From contig CATQJL010000316.1 in NCBI GenBank assembly GCA_958299035.1, forward strand, positions 7,844,347 to 7,908,346: 64,000 nt of DNA, read 5' to 3'. The number at the start of each line of letters is the position of its first letter. Within the stretch, counting starts at the first letter, position 1. A program made the translations under genes and the position numbers. The notes under the pieces were generated by a model that did no database searches, was not told where the DNA came from, and worked only from the letters and a program-made list of their open reading frames with translations. The stretch is from Cylicocyclus nassatus. Taxonomy: Eukaryota > Nematoda > Chromadorea > Rhabditida > Strongylidae. Positions 43,401-53,461 of this stretch are shown piece after piece.

Positions 43401-45457
43401 ATCTCTCCTCTTAGTTTTGTATTCGCGATGCAGACCTCTTTCTTCTGTAGGAATTCCTTGTCTACGTTGTTTAGCTTGACTGAGGGGAATGCCTTCGTAA
43501 TGAACGGTTTCGTTTTTATAATAGTTTCCATGTCTTTTCCGTAAGCAGAACTGACTTTTATTGAAACAACGTTGCTTTCGAACATTTCGGTATGACCGCC
43601 GAGGCCAGACATTACGCATGTTTCTGTCTTCAGCTTAGGTAAGCCTAATTTCTGCGCCAGTTCTTCACGAATTACTGTTTTTTGCGCTCCGGTGTCGAAA
43701 AAGAAGAGCACCTTTTCGAAGTTTTCGGTGTTGTGGTTCCAAATCATCCCTTCAGCAGTCATTAGGACGATTTGCTCTCCTTTTTGGACATTAGCATCTG
43801 TTTTTTCTATGCCAAAATTCGCTTGGTTGGCTTGATTGGGTCGCGAATTCGTTTTATTTCTTTGGCGTAGATTGTACGGGGAGTTATTTTTCCAGTTCAC
43901 TTGTGGGCGCTCATCTGGTTTTTTGAAAGGAGCAGAATACTGTTTTCGAGCAGGTGGTTGTGATCTAGATATCCCACTTGAGCTCTGTTGTCTACTTGCA
44001 AAGCATAAACCAATGTGGTGTTGTCTACTGCAAGAGGCACAGTTCGGACGTTGACACTCCGAACTAAAATGTTTATTGGAGAAGCATTTCCAGCATAGTT
44101 GTTTTTCAATCGCTATATTACGTCTCGCTTGAATATCCGTAATAGTTCGGCAATTTGTTGCAAAGTGACCGCCTTTCTCACAAAATGCGCAAAGCGGACC
44201 ATTTATTGTTATTTGCGGGCTTTTTGTTTCTGCCGTTGGTTCGACTCTTTTTTGATGTACTTTCATCCGTGACTGCACATAGGTTTTTGCTGAGATTTCT
44301 TTTTCAATTTTTTCCATTATTTCCTCAACCGATACTTCTTCTTTGCTTTTGATCGCGATAAGCACGTTTTTGACTATATCGTACGGAAATTTTTCTAGGA
44401 TCATCTCTGTCCACATGGCGTCGTTCGTTTTGCGTATATCTTGACCTGCTGACACCATCTGGTTCACCAGCATCTGGATTCGGTCGAAGACGTGAGCGCA
44501 ACTTTCCGCTGTTTTGGTCGCTGGAGTAAGTAAGGTAAGTCTGTGGACTATTCTTGCCCTGTTTATTGGCTTATTGCCGTATTTCTTTTTCAATGCATCA
44601 ACCATCCATCCATAATTTTGTGGTATTAGCTGTATGCCTTTAATCGCATTGTCTGACTTTCCTCTCAAACTGTCCTTTAAAAACAACATTTTTTCCACTG
44701 TGCTAAGTGTGGTGTTCCTGTGCACTAACGTGTCGTAGATTGCCCAAAATTCTGGAAAATCCTCCTCCATCCCGTAGAACTTTGGCACTTCCAGTGCGGG
44801 CGTTTTCACATTGTTACAGGTTTGTATTTGTACCGTTTGTACTTGATTTGCCTCGGTGTTAACATTCCGGTTAGTTTGTATATTTGCATCGGTGCTTTCG
44901 TTCCGGTTTGTTTGTATATTTGTGTCGGCGCTATCATTGCTGTTTTCTGTTATCCATCCGTTATCTTCGCTGATTTCCTGCTGTTCATTATCGTTATTTT
45001 GAATAAAATTTCCATTTGTGACTGCTGTTGGATTTGGTTGCGTAGGTACAGTAAGTCCTAGTTTGCGTCCCAGTCTATTGCGGGTGCTAATGACTTCCGT
45101 AAGCCTTGCTCTGAGCATAAAAATTATTTCAGTTCCTGCTCCCAAAATTTCATTGAAGTTTGTGTCATCTTCAAGCTTCTCTAAAGCGTCGGAGAAGTCT
45201 TCTCTTTCGCCTGTATCTTGAATCCTCTCATATTCTTTTTTGATTTGAGCGACGAGCTTTATTAGCTCATCTTTTGCAACAATTACCTGGTATATTGCTT
45301 CGTTTATTAGATCAGCGGCTGCCTGACTTTCGTCGTAGGCTTTTTCGTCATCGGGGGGATACACTGGTTTTTTTGTGTAGTCCTTGAATGTGTTTATAAG
45401 TGTTTTTAGCGTCTTGGCGCTAATGGTGAGCGGATTTTTCAGCAACACCAATTCCAT
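37451..45457 (-). CDS. BEL/Pao Gag-protease-RT-RNase H-integrase-envelope polyprotein (2668 aa)
   Basis: One open frame from ATG 45457, 60 nt beyond the primer site. Gag (DUF1759-like, about 228-370) leads to three zinc knuckles (C423 to C485). The aspartic protease has DTGA at 588-591. Reverse transcriptase has YVDN at 1005-1008, a variant of the usual YVDD-type box. RNase H spans about 1175-1330. Integrase has an HHCC zinc region from H1502 and catalytic D1573, D1632 and E1684, followed by a DUF5641-like tail (about 1783-1874). The last 700 residues are envelope-like: signal peptide at 1969, hydrophobic helix about 2081-2105, a second signal-like segment 2137-2155, then a Cys-rich ectodomain from C2156. 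That ectodomain contains a Gly/Cys cluster (2273-2295) like the fusion-loop region of phlebovirus Gc (class II), and ends in membrane segments after 2612. Order and sizes fit known nematode envelope-bearing BEL/Pao elements. No envelope break is seen. Confidence 0.95.
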   Translation of the reverse strand: MELVLLKNPLTISAKTLKTLINTFKDYTKKPVYPPDDEKAYDESQAAADLINEAIYQVIVAKDELIKLVAQIKKEYERIQDTGEREDFSDALEKLEDDTNFNEILGAGTEIIFMLRARLTEVISTRNRLGRKLGLTVPTQPNPTAVTNGNFIQNNDNEQQEISEDNGWITENSNDSADTNIQTNRNESTDANIQTNRNVNTEANQVQTVQIQTCNNVKTPALEVPKFYGMEEDFPEFWAIYDTLVHRNTTLSTVEKMLFLKDSLRGKSDNAIKGIQLIPQNYGWMVDALKKKYGNKPINRARIVHRLTLLTPATKTAESCAHVFDRIQMLVNQMVSAGQDIRKTNDAMWTEMILEKFPYDIVKNVLIAIKSKEEVSVEEIMEKIEKEISAKTYVQSRMKVHQKRVEPTAETKSPQITINGPLCAFCEKGGHFATNCRTITDIQARRNIAIEKQLCWKCFSNKHFSSECQRPNCASCSRQHHIGLCFASRQQSSSGISRSQPPARKQYSAPFKKPDERPQVNWKNNSPYNLRQRNKTNSRPNQANQANFGIEKTDANVQKGEQIVLMTAEGMIWNHNTENFEKVLFFFDTGAQKTVIREELAQKLGLPKLKTETCVMSGLGGHTEMFESNVVSIKVSSAYGKDMETIIKTKPFITKAFPSVKLNNVDKEFLQKKEVCIANTKLRGEMQNPDILVGLDLYYNFILETPESATTPSGLRIARTIFGPTVYGRGSVDGKNETTNVIYGMTAIMEEENELLSKLFELEGLGISKNEYARHDEVFDYFESYSKDIIFQNGYITAPFPLKSNIIELTDNYAVAYRRLAALQNQLCYNTKQKEWYCKIFREYEEQNIIEKVTYDIRNASGVYYMPHSGVWRENKAKPLRIVFDASSKQKRCLSLNDVIHKGESFVTKIHDILVASRTSKIILLCDIEAAFTQIRLTETHKDLCRFLWLRNPDLPLTKSNIVEFRFNRLPFGVTASPSILNMALVTYLNSKTSPIAQEIIKNLYVDNILLFANNPAEALQKYSQGKALFAEIGMNLREFVSNSDSVNKNIPESDRTPGGNIKFLGVPYNTHTDAFSVKITFPMKENLTKRDIVSQLNSIYDPIGIAAPLIVKLKSLMREIYEQGTDWNQILPIELTKKWNTACNEINNVEVTVTRYLGSNYDAPAIDERDLCDLWVFADASLSALAACSYFKKYAGQVTALVSGKTRLTPKKTIQTIPRLEILATLMAIRLAKNICESATEAIREIHIVSDSEIALSWLKSNRKLPVFVRNQRERILKLKQDLESSNVAVKFHHVATNYNPADAGTRGVTARQIQEIDWIEGPQWLTQSGPYKQLKDISEIQEFEEEEEPLQIHMPHVIDDVTDVENNDNLVDLARFSQWNKLIRTVAKVGKIIALWVSKTRENRGIQIQLQRIAQFDRDTEITFEDMKLGERMLIADQHKNEILQKLQKKFPNKKIIRDSDGIVRNESRLQNAQLPYDTKSPIYINPKSDLARLILRDIHEKNAHCGKEHTLSIARQRFWIPKPSGAFKKFLKGCVNCKKWQGLPFGAPNMPPLPQDRVIVTKPFDKVGCDFMGPITIKTQEKVYICLYTCLTIRAIHLEVVENMSTGAFLSSFIRFISRRGVPSTIRTDCGTNFRLGQQILDIMYEKDPSTGASVMNYSANCGIKWIFNPPGAPWMGGAWERLIGTVKMAFRKSIGRRRLDLTELCTAMARIEAIINTRPLTKLDFTDISEIPIRPVDFLQANIKFDVREPQVEGESNDLDFDPELIQTAQQAKQALLASEEIADKFWERWNTEYLTALREIQRISLKQPRHVPLRNPIIGEIVLMKQENLPRGNWSYGKVIELVKSLDGQIRSAKVLLPNKHVCHRPLNTIYPLEIQSEVECSTINNGELSGVDDNGANNNGNPPDIGVDAANPPTGHQDPPQRRPPRQATINARTIIRNFERSLEESDEADEGFSRASTPIRQMLLSVITALCLINPAASDRLICEKGNVKINNPNTTFELCMGSLCRSFPKMAIAQREWSLPPTALNKTMFVSMRYFLEDQEIMEQAYCVQPHICDHSKGFLSKKLLANPHCWPNGAIASLGLALYAIIVTTIMLSTCIKRLLIRPVQVTVNTSDNASVRLELFSPPTIYRAVNIALVCILALTDAAVACQNGHIRQEIDLICTSHNSCSYEYKREILFNELDLKLCVNIMHANKSVGLIEVERYPTIMRCAKRSLYFTRDATTRVFSTVRCSQAGSCVNSKCSQTTVNTTIKELGKAYQFPGYSGCQHSCGGLGCGCFLPLPACSFYRVTQIPRNEEIYEVVSCLKWEPLVNLKVRVSLYNQEKETLITSAPYIKHAFQGIEISIISVQSPHFAMLDRKIAISNKEALLLPEGYELAAKCATYQSAAKDFKNCANQMICSCEDANGAIRCHCPQMSIRDVKNDITNVFPIHTPFTSLQKRDKELFVKTMQGEVVVSLESRSLKNSAEYLLEQDCKLNASSVFGCYDCQEGAQVNISCTTNERAWIVIQCGEHTFSVECDSQGKETALAIEFQKAIVQETCVAQCNNKTIKFDLTGTLSFVPDIVEHMLFENPAQLRNSRKDWFADWKVPSILPIWNTLRKHWQVTTVILGSITILSVITYFFGPALIFAPARLVYICAVIIAKTTALFIQTVYKCIRAATH

Positions 45458-45517
45458 CTTGCTTTGACAAGATGTACAGGATTTGACCTGTTAGAAAAAA
45501 TATCGGCGGGTTTTTGC

Positions 45518-45535
45518 TTCCCGGCCGATGCACCA
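45518..45535 (-). promoter_or_regulatory. Primer binding site, tRNA-Gly
   Basis: On the coding strand tggtgcatcggccgggaa is an 18-nt complement of the 3' end of eukaryotic tRNA-Gly(GCC), including CCA. It lies 4 nt inside the 5' LTR. Confidence 0.9.
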
Positions 45536-45539
45536 AAAT

Positions 45540-45809
45540 TGTGGTGGTTCAGTGGGTTTTTGGGGGACTCTTCGATGACTCAGCCAACACTTGGGGAGTA
45601 AGAATGTTTATTGGAGTAAAAGTACAGCCGGCTCGTTCCGGCACACAACAGAGTGAAGAGTGAGGGGTAAAGTTGGCCAGCAGGAGGCTGGCCCTAACGG
45701 GCACAAAGAGTCCGCCAGATGGCGGATTCTTTGTGAAAAGTTTACGATGTAAACACAATGGTCACAAAGAGTTACAATTTGGGCATGGGGTCGTGTGTTT
45801 ATCACGACA
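45540..45809 (-). repeat. 5' LTR
   Basis: Identical by eye to the 3' LTR. AATAAA on the coding strand is at 45607-45612, defining the R region. No clear TATA box for the sense transcript was identified. Confidence 0.95.
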
Positions 45810-45814
45810 GGCCT

Positions 45815-47457
45815 AAAACATGCAGAAAGGTGAAAGTGCAAAATCTGCCGGGAGACTTCAAAATTACTACCCCCGTGAGATCATTATACGTCCAGATTTG
45901 CCTGGACGCTATTCTTAAACGTTTGTATCAGTTTCGCTATGGTACAGATGGTGCCCTCGTGAGTATCGCGTTGCATGTGCTCCGCGATCTACGACCAAAC
46001 TGCGCGGTTCACGATTTGACGACATTCCATATAGACCTCTACATAATATCATATCACTACGTGAGCTAATGAACGGCCAATAAACGATTAGCGAGCTCAT
46101 AGAATCTCGTAGTTTTGTGTATCAAATGCGACATCGCATTTTGAGGAACAAGACGGTATTGTAGACAGCAGGACTAGCGTACGATGGCCTATTTATTTGA
46201 CACTGTCTTTCTTCATATACTAATTAGACACGGCTATGAAAAGTATGGTGCAAAAAATCTGAGCGAAAATGCCACTAAGTGGGGCCCTTACGTGTATACT
46301 GATGACTACAGGCAAACTAAAATTCATTGCATTATTTTTCCTTAATTTCTAGCCATATCGAAAAATGCTGAAGGCGTGTATGAATAGTAGTCTAATCTGA
46401 TAGGTTGAGTATGTGCGTGAGCAAATGGAATATTCGCAGAATTGTTTTGATCCGAGTTACGATTATTCTCGTTTTTTTGCGAATTTGAAATTTTATTTGG
46501 GATAAAAGGATAAAGGATTCGGCGCCTTTAATACCCACTGCGGGCATGGCCGAACGCACGCTACTTCATAGTCGAAAAGGCAATTGTATGCGTGCGAGCC
46601 TATTGCGAACTTAGCCTAACTTATGCCTTTTTTTTGTAAAAATAATAAAAAAAATTTTATTTTGGCTCAAAACTCAGCGCAGATCAAACTTTGCTTTCAA
46701 ACGTTCTTGTAGAGCTTGCATTGATATGTCAAATAGGTCCGCGCATCTTTCCATTAAAACAAGAAGGACTAATTTATGTCGATAAAAAGTCAGCTATGAA
46801 AAGCATAGGACAACCCCTACGAAGTGAAAGATGAGAAAAAATGTGAGAAGGAAGGCAAATAGGCACAATGTTAAAAGAAATTTAATGAGGATGAAAGTAC
46901 CACAAACTATCATTAGTTGACTGCAATAACAGCTGCGGATTTCACGGTTTACATGTTATCCAGTTACCACTACAGTTCGCAAAAACAGGCTTCTTTTAAA
47001 TAAGAATATAATATGGGGCTAGAGAAGACAGAAGTTTTCTTTACGCCCCATATCGTTGTTATTTCTGAAAGTTTGTCATTTCTTCCGCCCAAAATCCAAT
47101 TAATTTAGAGTTCGCTTGCAATGCAAAGTCATCTCTCTTCCAAAATTCTTTGCATGGTTGGCTCGTAATCAGCGCAATACTTCCTCAAATTTGCAACAAG
47201 CGATTGGTGAGCCTCCGCAAAAATTTTTTGTAATTGTAACTATGACAAAGTAACTCGATCTTTCAACGGCTTAGCAATCAAGCCATGCTTTCATATTTTT
47301 TCCCCTTCGATTTGGTTTTTACTTTTTAAAGAGAATCATTGAGAAATACGCAACATAACATTGTTTTACGGCTAAAAGTTACTCACACAAAGCCAATTAT
47401 TGCTCATCAAAGAAAGAAGATCCCACAGGATTCGAATAAGATGTTTCTACTCGTTCA
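45815..47457. other. Non-coding; diverged copy of the 29.9-kb element
   Basis: No supported gene. About 46370-46760 is a decayed single-arm relative of the foldback at 29878-30827 (shared order of gtgagcaa, gagttacgattt and tcttgtagagcttgc motifs). Confidence 0.4.
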
Positions 47458-47688
47458 AAGGCGGTGGCTCTGCAAAATGGATCCCTGTCAAATTTTAGTA
47501 GTGCCAGGTAGTACACCCAAAATACACCGTAGGCCCAACTGCACCCTCCAATCCAATTCTTGAGCTTCTTTATACATTTGTGCGCGACTTAGAGGGTGGA
47601 GTTGAAGCTGTGGTGTACTTGAAGGTCCACTACCTAACACTACAAAATCTAATCTGGCTGGAGCCATTTTACGCCACTGCCTCCAAAG
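47458..47688. mobile_element. Small foldback MITE (~230 bp)
   Basis: Left arm ggcggtggctctgcaaaatgg is inverted in the right arm (ccattttacgccactgcc with changes). The inner blocks tagtagtgccaggtagt/actacctaacacta and gcaccctcc/ggagggtgg also pair. The centre is near 47570. Confidence 0.65.
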
Positions 47689-49118
47689 TTTAATGTTTGT
47701 GAACGCTTTATATCGAAAGTATATAAACTGAGGCTGTTAAATAATGTGTTGCATTTTTGAAATGATCAAGATGATAGCTGTTGAGCGATAGAGTATGAAA
47801 TTGAACACAATATTTTCATAAGTTCAATAGCATTTAGTTCCGAGCAATTATTGATTCTTCAGTCGTTTTTTGTACTGATAAGCCTACAATCTAAAACGCC
47901 AAGAATTCGCTTGATAAGTAACATTTGTCGTCTTTTCCTCCAGCCTAACAACTATCACATAACAAAAAATTGTCTGAACGGGATTGGCTGCAGAATTCCT
48001 CCCTTTTTTCAGTTTGAGAAACTCATAGCTGCAAGCACAGAAAAGCTTGGCTTGCAAGACAACAAGATAGGTAGATGTTGACGAAAGATGTCGACCAAGT
48101 GTAACCGACAGGCTTTCCTCATACAAGCGGTTTTTCGGCAATAGTTCTTGCTGGGTTTTCATAGCTGCGCATTGACAGACCCACTAAACAAGCATTTAGT
48201 GTCCGCAAAAAACCGCCGCTACAAAGCGTAAAATTCTTTCCGGAAGTTCTCCTGTGTCCACTTACTGTTTTGGGTCCTGCCAGTCTAGCGATTACTTCAA
48301 CTACATGCTAGAGAACGCATACTGCACACAATCATAACTACTCCAGTTTCTAACAACAAAGTATAAAAAAGGTTAAAAGAAACTTATTGACTCTTCCGCC
48401 CTTTACAAGTTAATGTTCGGATCCAGCGGGAGAAAAGTTAGTTTAGGTAAATGCCTTCGTTTCGATATTTTGAGAAGTGCTGCCTTTAACATCAAATCTC
48501 GATCATGAAGCAACAGAACCATAGAACAACATGGTTCTGTCTTCAGATATGGCGATGTTTTTTTATGAAGTTTTACTTTCTATAGAGCATTATAAGCTTC
48601 GCGCATTTAGAATTACTTTCTTTGAGACTATCACTTCACTATTCGTCATTGGTAGGGCAAACAACTAATGGAAGGTTTACTTCACAATTTGTTCAGATCA
48701 TACTAACAGTGAACACTAATACGATAATGTGCGCTTTTTCTAATCAACATATAATGCTTTGTGAATCAAAGTAAGAGGCGGATGTGCCTATTTATCAAAG
48801 CAATCACGTGCATGTAAATAATTCACAATGCTGAATAAAGCAAAGAAAGAAACGAAGTAAAAATGCTTATCTATTCAGGAACAGTTGAAAGAGTCACTTA
48901 CTAGCATTGCATATCTAGAACCACGAGACTTCAGTAACAAAGGGCTAGTATGTTATTAATATTTATCATTGCACACAATTGATTTTTGTTAAATTTTAGC
49001 ATGATACCACAGCATAATTCTATGAACTGAGTGTAATGGAAAGCAATGCTGCGACAAAAAATTTCTGCCAATCTTTTGCTTCACGTTGGCTTTTCGCGGC
49101 ATCGGCGCCAAACATCTA
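47689..49118. other. No gene recognised
   Basis: Short open frames on both strands overlap one another at 47851-48162 without supporting features. Confidence 0.35.
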
Positions 49119-49667
49119 TTAACACGTTTCGGATGGCGAAATCGCGCGTGGCGAAAAAGTGTGTACTTTCAGCCATTAGTCAACATAGAGACTTTATTTC
49201 TTAGATTATGTGCTACATCTATAATCAGCTTGTCAGATAAGTTCCATATCCGAAGTTCCAAGTGAATCTGAAGTGTATGAATTTTGTCGCTTGAGAGGGA
49301 CTTCTGTGCTTTCTTGAAAGATAGGAACAAGAACTGAGCTTCTAATAGTATCCAAAACTATCTGTGTTGTAAGCGGTCTTAACAGTATTCGAACAACGGT
49401 TTTTCTCTCTGAAATCGAAGCAAAGAAAAGCTGCGACGTCGCACGCGTCGTTCGCTTTTGCGAACTTTGTTGCAACTATTGTTCAATTTGTCCTCACATC
49501 TCCTGAACAATTATCGGCAGCACAGCTCTACAGTGTCATTTGGAAAGTAGGAGCTTGGGCCTTTGACTCGATAACCATGGACTAAAAGAAAACCTCCTTT
49601 TAACGTTAAAAAAATCCTTTAAAGCAGCCTGCTGCACCATGTGCAGCACCGGTCCGAAACGTGTTAA
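49119..49667. mobile_element. TTAA-flanked element, piggyBac-like ends
   Basis: ttaa-cacgtttcgga at the left and tccgaaacgtg-ttaa at the right are exact inverted repeats with TTAA at the outer edges, as for piggyBac-type insertions. The interior of about 540 bp lacks transposase. The 80-codon minus-strand frame inside is not recognised. Confidence 0.6.
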
Positions 49668-51339
49668 GAACGTACATAACTAGTCTTTGGATCTCCACAA
49701 ATGGCGTTATGGATCGAAAAACACCCTCAGGAACGTCTCCCTGCGGTATCTCGGAAGTTCGATGAACACAGAGAACGGAGCGACCTGGAAGAATTTAGCA
49801 AGAAGAAAAGCAGCCGCGAAACTTTCGAGCCTCGGAGGAAAGCCATTAGCTAGCTGACAAACCCAAAGCTTCGTGCCTACTTGTCCGACTAAATGTTCAC
49901 CGAGCTTTGTTACGCAGCTAACAGTCCAACACTGCAAACACGTCGAAAGCTTCACGGAATACCCATAGAGCGCTTAAGCGCAGTCGTCTGAAGATGACTT
50001 AACACAAGCACCGTCTTTGTGATCCAGCGAAACGCGATGGAAATCAGGGCCCGTAGTAAACCCCCGAAATATGTCGTGATGTAAAGAAGGCGAGATCACG
50101 ACGTGTCCGACTGAAAGACGTGCTGCTCACGCCACTTTTTGGGCGGCGCAAAACTTACGAGCGCACGCGCGATCGAACCCTCCGGTGCTCGTCGACGGCC
50201 GCTGCACTATAGGCAGGTATTAAGCAAAGGACGCAGCAAAGACAGATAGGGTGGTAGCGATCAACCTATCAAGTATGTAGAAAGGATGGGCAGATTCCCC
50301 TTGCGGTAGACCTCGCACCCACTGACCTGTAAGCGCTATTCCCTTCCCCCCCCCCCCTGTTATTGTATATGAGGAACAAAAATCAAGCATCCAGTGTATC
50401 ATTGTACATAGCGCAGCGTCACCGTTGCAGGTTATCGTGCTAGGTGTCGCGCGCACAAGTACCGCATGAAGCAAATTTTTGCGGCTTGGAAGGGCTATTA
50501 AATTGGAAAATCGCATGTTATAAAGTAGGGATTTCAGCAACAGAATATTTGATAGCCGTTAACAAGGAAATGGCATGAAAGACATGCAAATTTTAGAATT
50601 CTACAAAAAATATTTCTAAAAAACTAATAACTAATCTAAAATGTGCAATCATGTGCGGTTGTGGTTCCATTAGCTGCACACCAAATGATTTCCTCTCTCA
50701 GATAGAAGGAATACAATCAATGTACAGCCAATGAAGGAAAAACACCAATAAACTGATGCTATAAGCAAACAGCAAGCAATTTCACGGCATGCATAAGATA
50801 TCTGTGAAAAAATGGCTTGCGACTGTAGCAAAAATAAAAGGCATTCAAAAACCACACAAGTTCGCAGACTTTAGCATGTACGATAACAAAAACGAACTCA
50901 AATTTTTTGGTGAAAGCAAAATACAGCAGAATAACAGCTTAGAAGAATAAATTGCGGCCAGGCGCGTCGCCGATTGCGCTTATCAGCTGTTGATATCGAT
51001 CGTATCAGGCGTGCCTTATATCTAGTGCTGTGTATCTACGGTCCTTGCACAAGGTCGCGAACTCGGGGTACTCGACCCCTAGTCACTTGCGCCTTCCTGC
51101 GTCTCCACGATAGGCCCACTAATTCTATTTCTCTGCCCCCTGCGTGACGACGTTCACGTGCTCGTTTTATGCGCACGAGGACGAGCACGTCCTGCAGTCA
51201 CGACGTCCCGCGAATTCGCCGCGCGGCAGTGATGAGAGATAGCCGCGCGACGAATCGCGGCCGAAACGACACGTGCTGGGTACGTGCGATGTTTCGAACG
51301 TCGCGACCCTCACGACGGGGTGATTACTATGGGCCCAGA
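49668..51339. other. GC-richer unassigned stretch
   Basis: No gene recognised. 50990-51340 is unusually rich in CG dinucleotides (many acg/cgc/gcg steps) compared with its surroundings and may be part of an older repeat ending in the LINE fragment at 51340. Confidence 0.35.
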
Positions 51340-51605
51340 GCGTCGAATTGGCTGGTCACATCATGAGGATCAGATATGGACGTTATGAACAGAGTGGATT
51401 CCTAGGCGAAGCAAAACCTCACCGATTAAGATCACCAACAAATGGGCAAAGTTCGTGGAGCGAATGGACCAGAGAAGTCAGCTGTATACCTTTTCCGCAA
51501 GTGGAAGCTCTTGTGCGCAGTTGTTAACGACACCAAAGATAATTTGGATATCTGAAGCAAAGGACAGAGACATTTCACGATGTGCTGGGGCCGCACGCCG
51601 CGCGG
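51340..51605 (+). pseudogene. RTE-type LINE, 3' fragment
   Basis: Plus-strand reading shows ELAGHIMR (51340s), then NGQSSWSEWTRE, then a broken CWGPHAAR motif near 51580. This is the same C-terminal succession as at 5220-5415 and 23000-23100. Stops and frameshifts show it is dead. Confidence 0.55.
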
Positions 51606-52019
51606 AGACGGACCATCTAAGTATTTAGATGTAAGTAAATAATTACGAAAACGAAAAATAATTTTTGCTGACACACTCAGCCGGTCCAGGTGTTTTGGCT
51701 CCCTAAAATCGTTGATTTTGAGCTATCTGCTCAGTTACAAACAAGCATCGCCGAGCGGATTAATATGAAACAGTCATCGGAGTCACCATCCTTACGAAGA
51801 AAAGAAGACGTTGTTTAGAATTACAGCTCATTTCATTTAGCTAACGGCGTGAAAAAAAAATCATCATACTTTTTTTTTGAAGATGCGATGAGAAACAACT
51901 ACGACTACTTTTCCTTACAAAACTATTCGAAAACTGATTTGTCTACGCTTACCAGTGTTGGAACAGCAAATGCTGACCTTATTACGAAAAGACAACTACA
52001 TAAAAAACATTTATTTACA

Positions 52020-52081
52020 AAATTGGCACAATTTACATATTTTAGCTAAAAATGAAAGTTGAGCTTCTGTTTGTGAAAATC
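52020..52081 (-). other. Expected 3' UTR of gene C
   Basis: Immediately after the TGA; no unambiguous AATAAA was found in the first 60 bp. Confidence 0.3.
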
Positions 52082-53461
52082 TCAATGTATTCGGACCGCA
52101 CTGTTTGGAGTGGTCGAGGTCGCCTTCTTGGTGGTTGTTTTCGGCTCTCTAAACAAGATTGATGTCTTGGTTTTCAGCATGTCCAATAAAACTAACTAAC
52201 ACAATGGCTCTAACTATAGCTCTAATATGTGACTCATCGTAGTAGTAAGGGACTGATACTAATCTGCCGTCCCAAGGTAAGACTTCTTTTGGGTTGGTGC
52301 CTGAAAACGTCCTGTTTGATAGTTCGCTCTTAAATTAATGACAGTCGCTACCGAAATTTATACGTACCACTGAGGCCCACTGCCACGACATTACCAAAGC
52401 GGCTACTTAACGATGGGAGGTGAGTCGTACGATATCTAAAGTCATAACGTGTTATCATCAATTACTAAGAATCAAATTTTCAGCATAAGTATTTACTGAG
52501 CAGTACAAAACACCAAGCAATTGAACCGATGTTCCGTGTCATACATAGCATTCAAAGCATCAATGGCTCTGTAATTTCAAATTCTATCCAATCATCCAAC
52601 CATCTGAAAGTTGAAAGCTTGATTACTTTGCAGTATTCAGCGCACCATGAGTGAAGAAGTAAGTCATGTAATATAGTAGATTTCTAAATCCGGTGTAATT
52701 AGTGGCCGTCTTTATCTCTGAAGGTTCAACTTTTGTTGGTAAATACGTGTATCCGTATAACCATAAGCCAATGCGCGATGTGGGAAATTCGTCAAAGATG
52801 TCGTAGCCGAACTTCACCCAAAAGTTGAGATTCCTTAAACAAACTTATACTATACTAAGTGAGAGTGATCTCAGTACACACAAGATCGTAATCCCTCTGA
52901 CTCGAATCATAATTGTAGAGGTCGCCGACGAAAAGACAACTTATTTCGCGTGGACTTTCTGCAAGTGTTGCTATGAGACTGATATTTAGTAGTGAGCAGC
53001 GTTTCGTTCTTTGGAAGGTGCTCGTGATGATTTTACATGGTTTCACTATGTACATGCGCTTTGTGAGCGACACCCACCAGTAGTCGTGGATAGTGATGTA
53101 GTCGTAAGTAGTGATGTTGTTACATTATGTGTATAAAAACTCGTTGAATGAGTCGTCGTTTTAGAAATCGTTGATTGTTTAGGTGTCACGGTGGTCTTTG
53201 TTATGGGGTGGCGAGCTTAACAGAAAACATGAAATGAGACTATCCAGAGTAAGAAGCAAAACAAAGGAAATGAAGAATCACTTGCCAAACTCCGAGATCC
53301 TTCCAGGAACATCTTGCCCTACACCCACAGTATGATAGTAGTCTTGCTCGTATACTTCGGTTATTACTTTCGAGAACTGCGTGTTCGAGACAATCAGAAC
53401 TTGATCGCCTACTTCGGCTCTTTTTACTTCATCGACAAAGGCAACAACATCCAGATTTTTT
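52082..53461 (-). CDS. Gene C, seven 3' exons: vWA-like domain, Thr linker, second vWA-like domain, Thr tail
   Basis: Exons (right to left): 53461-53286, 53215-53078, 52958-52882, 52811-52627, 52435-52368, 52300-52201, 52148-52082. Phases run 2-1, 1-1, 1-0, 0-2, 2-1, 1-2, 2-stop without conflict. The first exon (LDVVAFVDEV, GDQVLIVS, HTVGVG) looks like the second half of a von Willebrand A domain. The next is a Thr-rich linker of about 45 residues. Exons 3-6 form a second vWA-like domain (CLFVGDLYNYDSS; RIGLWLYGYTYL; RFGNVVAVGLSG; a VLPW..VSV end). The last exon is a short Thr/Lys tail ending at TGA 52082. The donor of 53286 is a GC type (gcaagt). A secreted or membrane-anchored adhesive protein is inferred; the vWA call rests on strand patterns only. 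Confidence 0.6.

Larger units (their letters stand above)
35231..45809 (-). mobile_element. Complete BEL/Pao LTR retrotransposon with envelope and two extra genes
   Basis: The 10,579-bp element is bounded by 270-bp direct LTRs starting TG and ending CA, flanked on both sides by ggcct (35226-35230 and 45810-45814), the 5-bp duplication expected for BEL/Pao. On the coding (minus) strand the order is LTR, tRNA-Gly primer site, gag-pol-envelope polyprotein, 188-aa zinc-knuckle ORF, antisense spliced gene, polypurine tract, LTR. I see no difference between the LTRs and no stop in the 8-kb frame, so it inserted recently and may be active. Envelope-bearing BEL/Pao elements are known in nematodes (Cer7-like, Tas). 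The two extra genes are not a standard part of them as far as I know. Confidence 0.95.

Noticed and set aside
37737..45221. Numerous plus-strand frames of 60-118 codons opposite the polyprotein
   Set aside because: Shadows of the 2668-codon coding frame; no splice signals or conserved features.
45516..45535. tRNA-Gly-like sequence
   Set aside because: Only the 18-nt 3' end complement is present; it is the primer binding site of the retrotransposon, not a tRNA gene.
49707..50120. Possible further reverse-transcriptase remnant on the plus strand
   Set aside because: A few residues (RYLGSSMN-like) hint at it, but the context is too weak to support a call.
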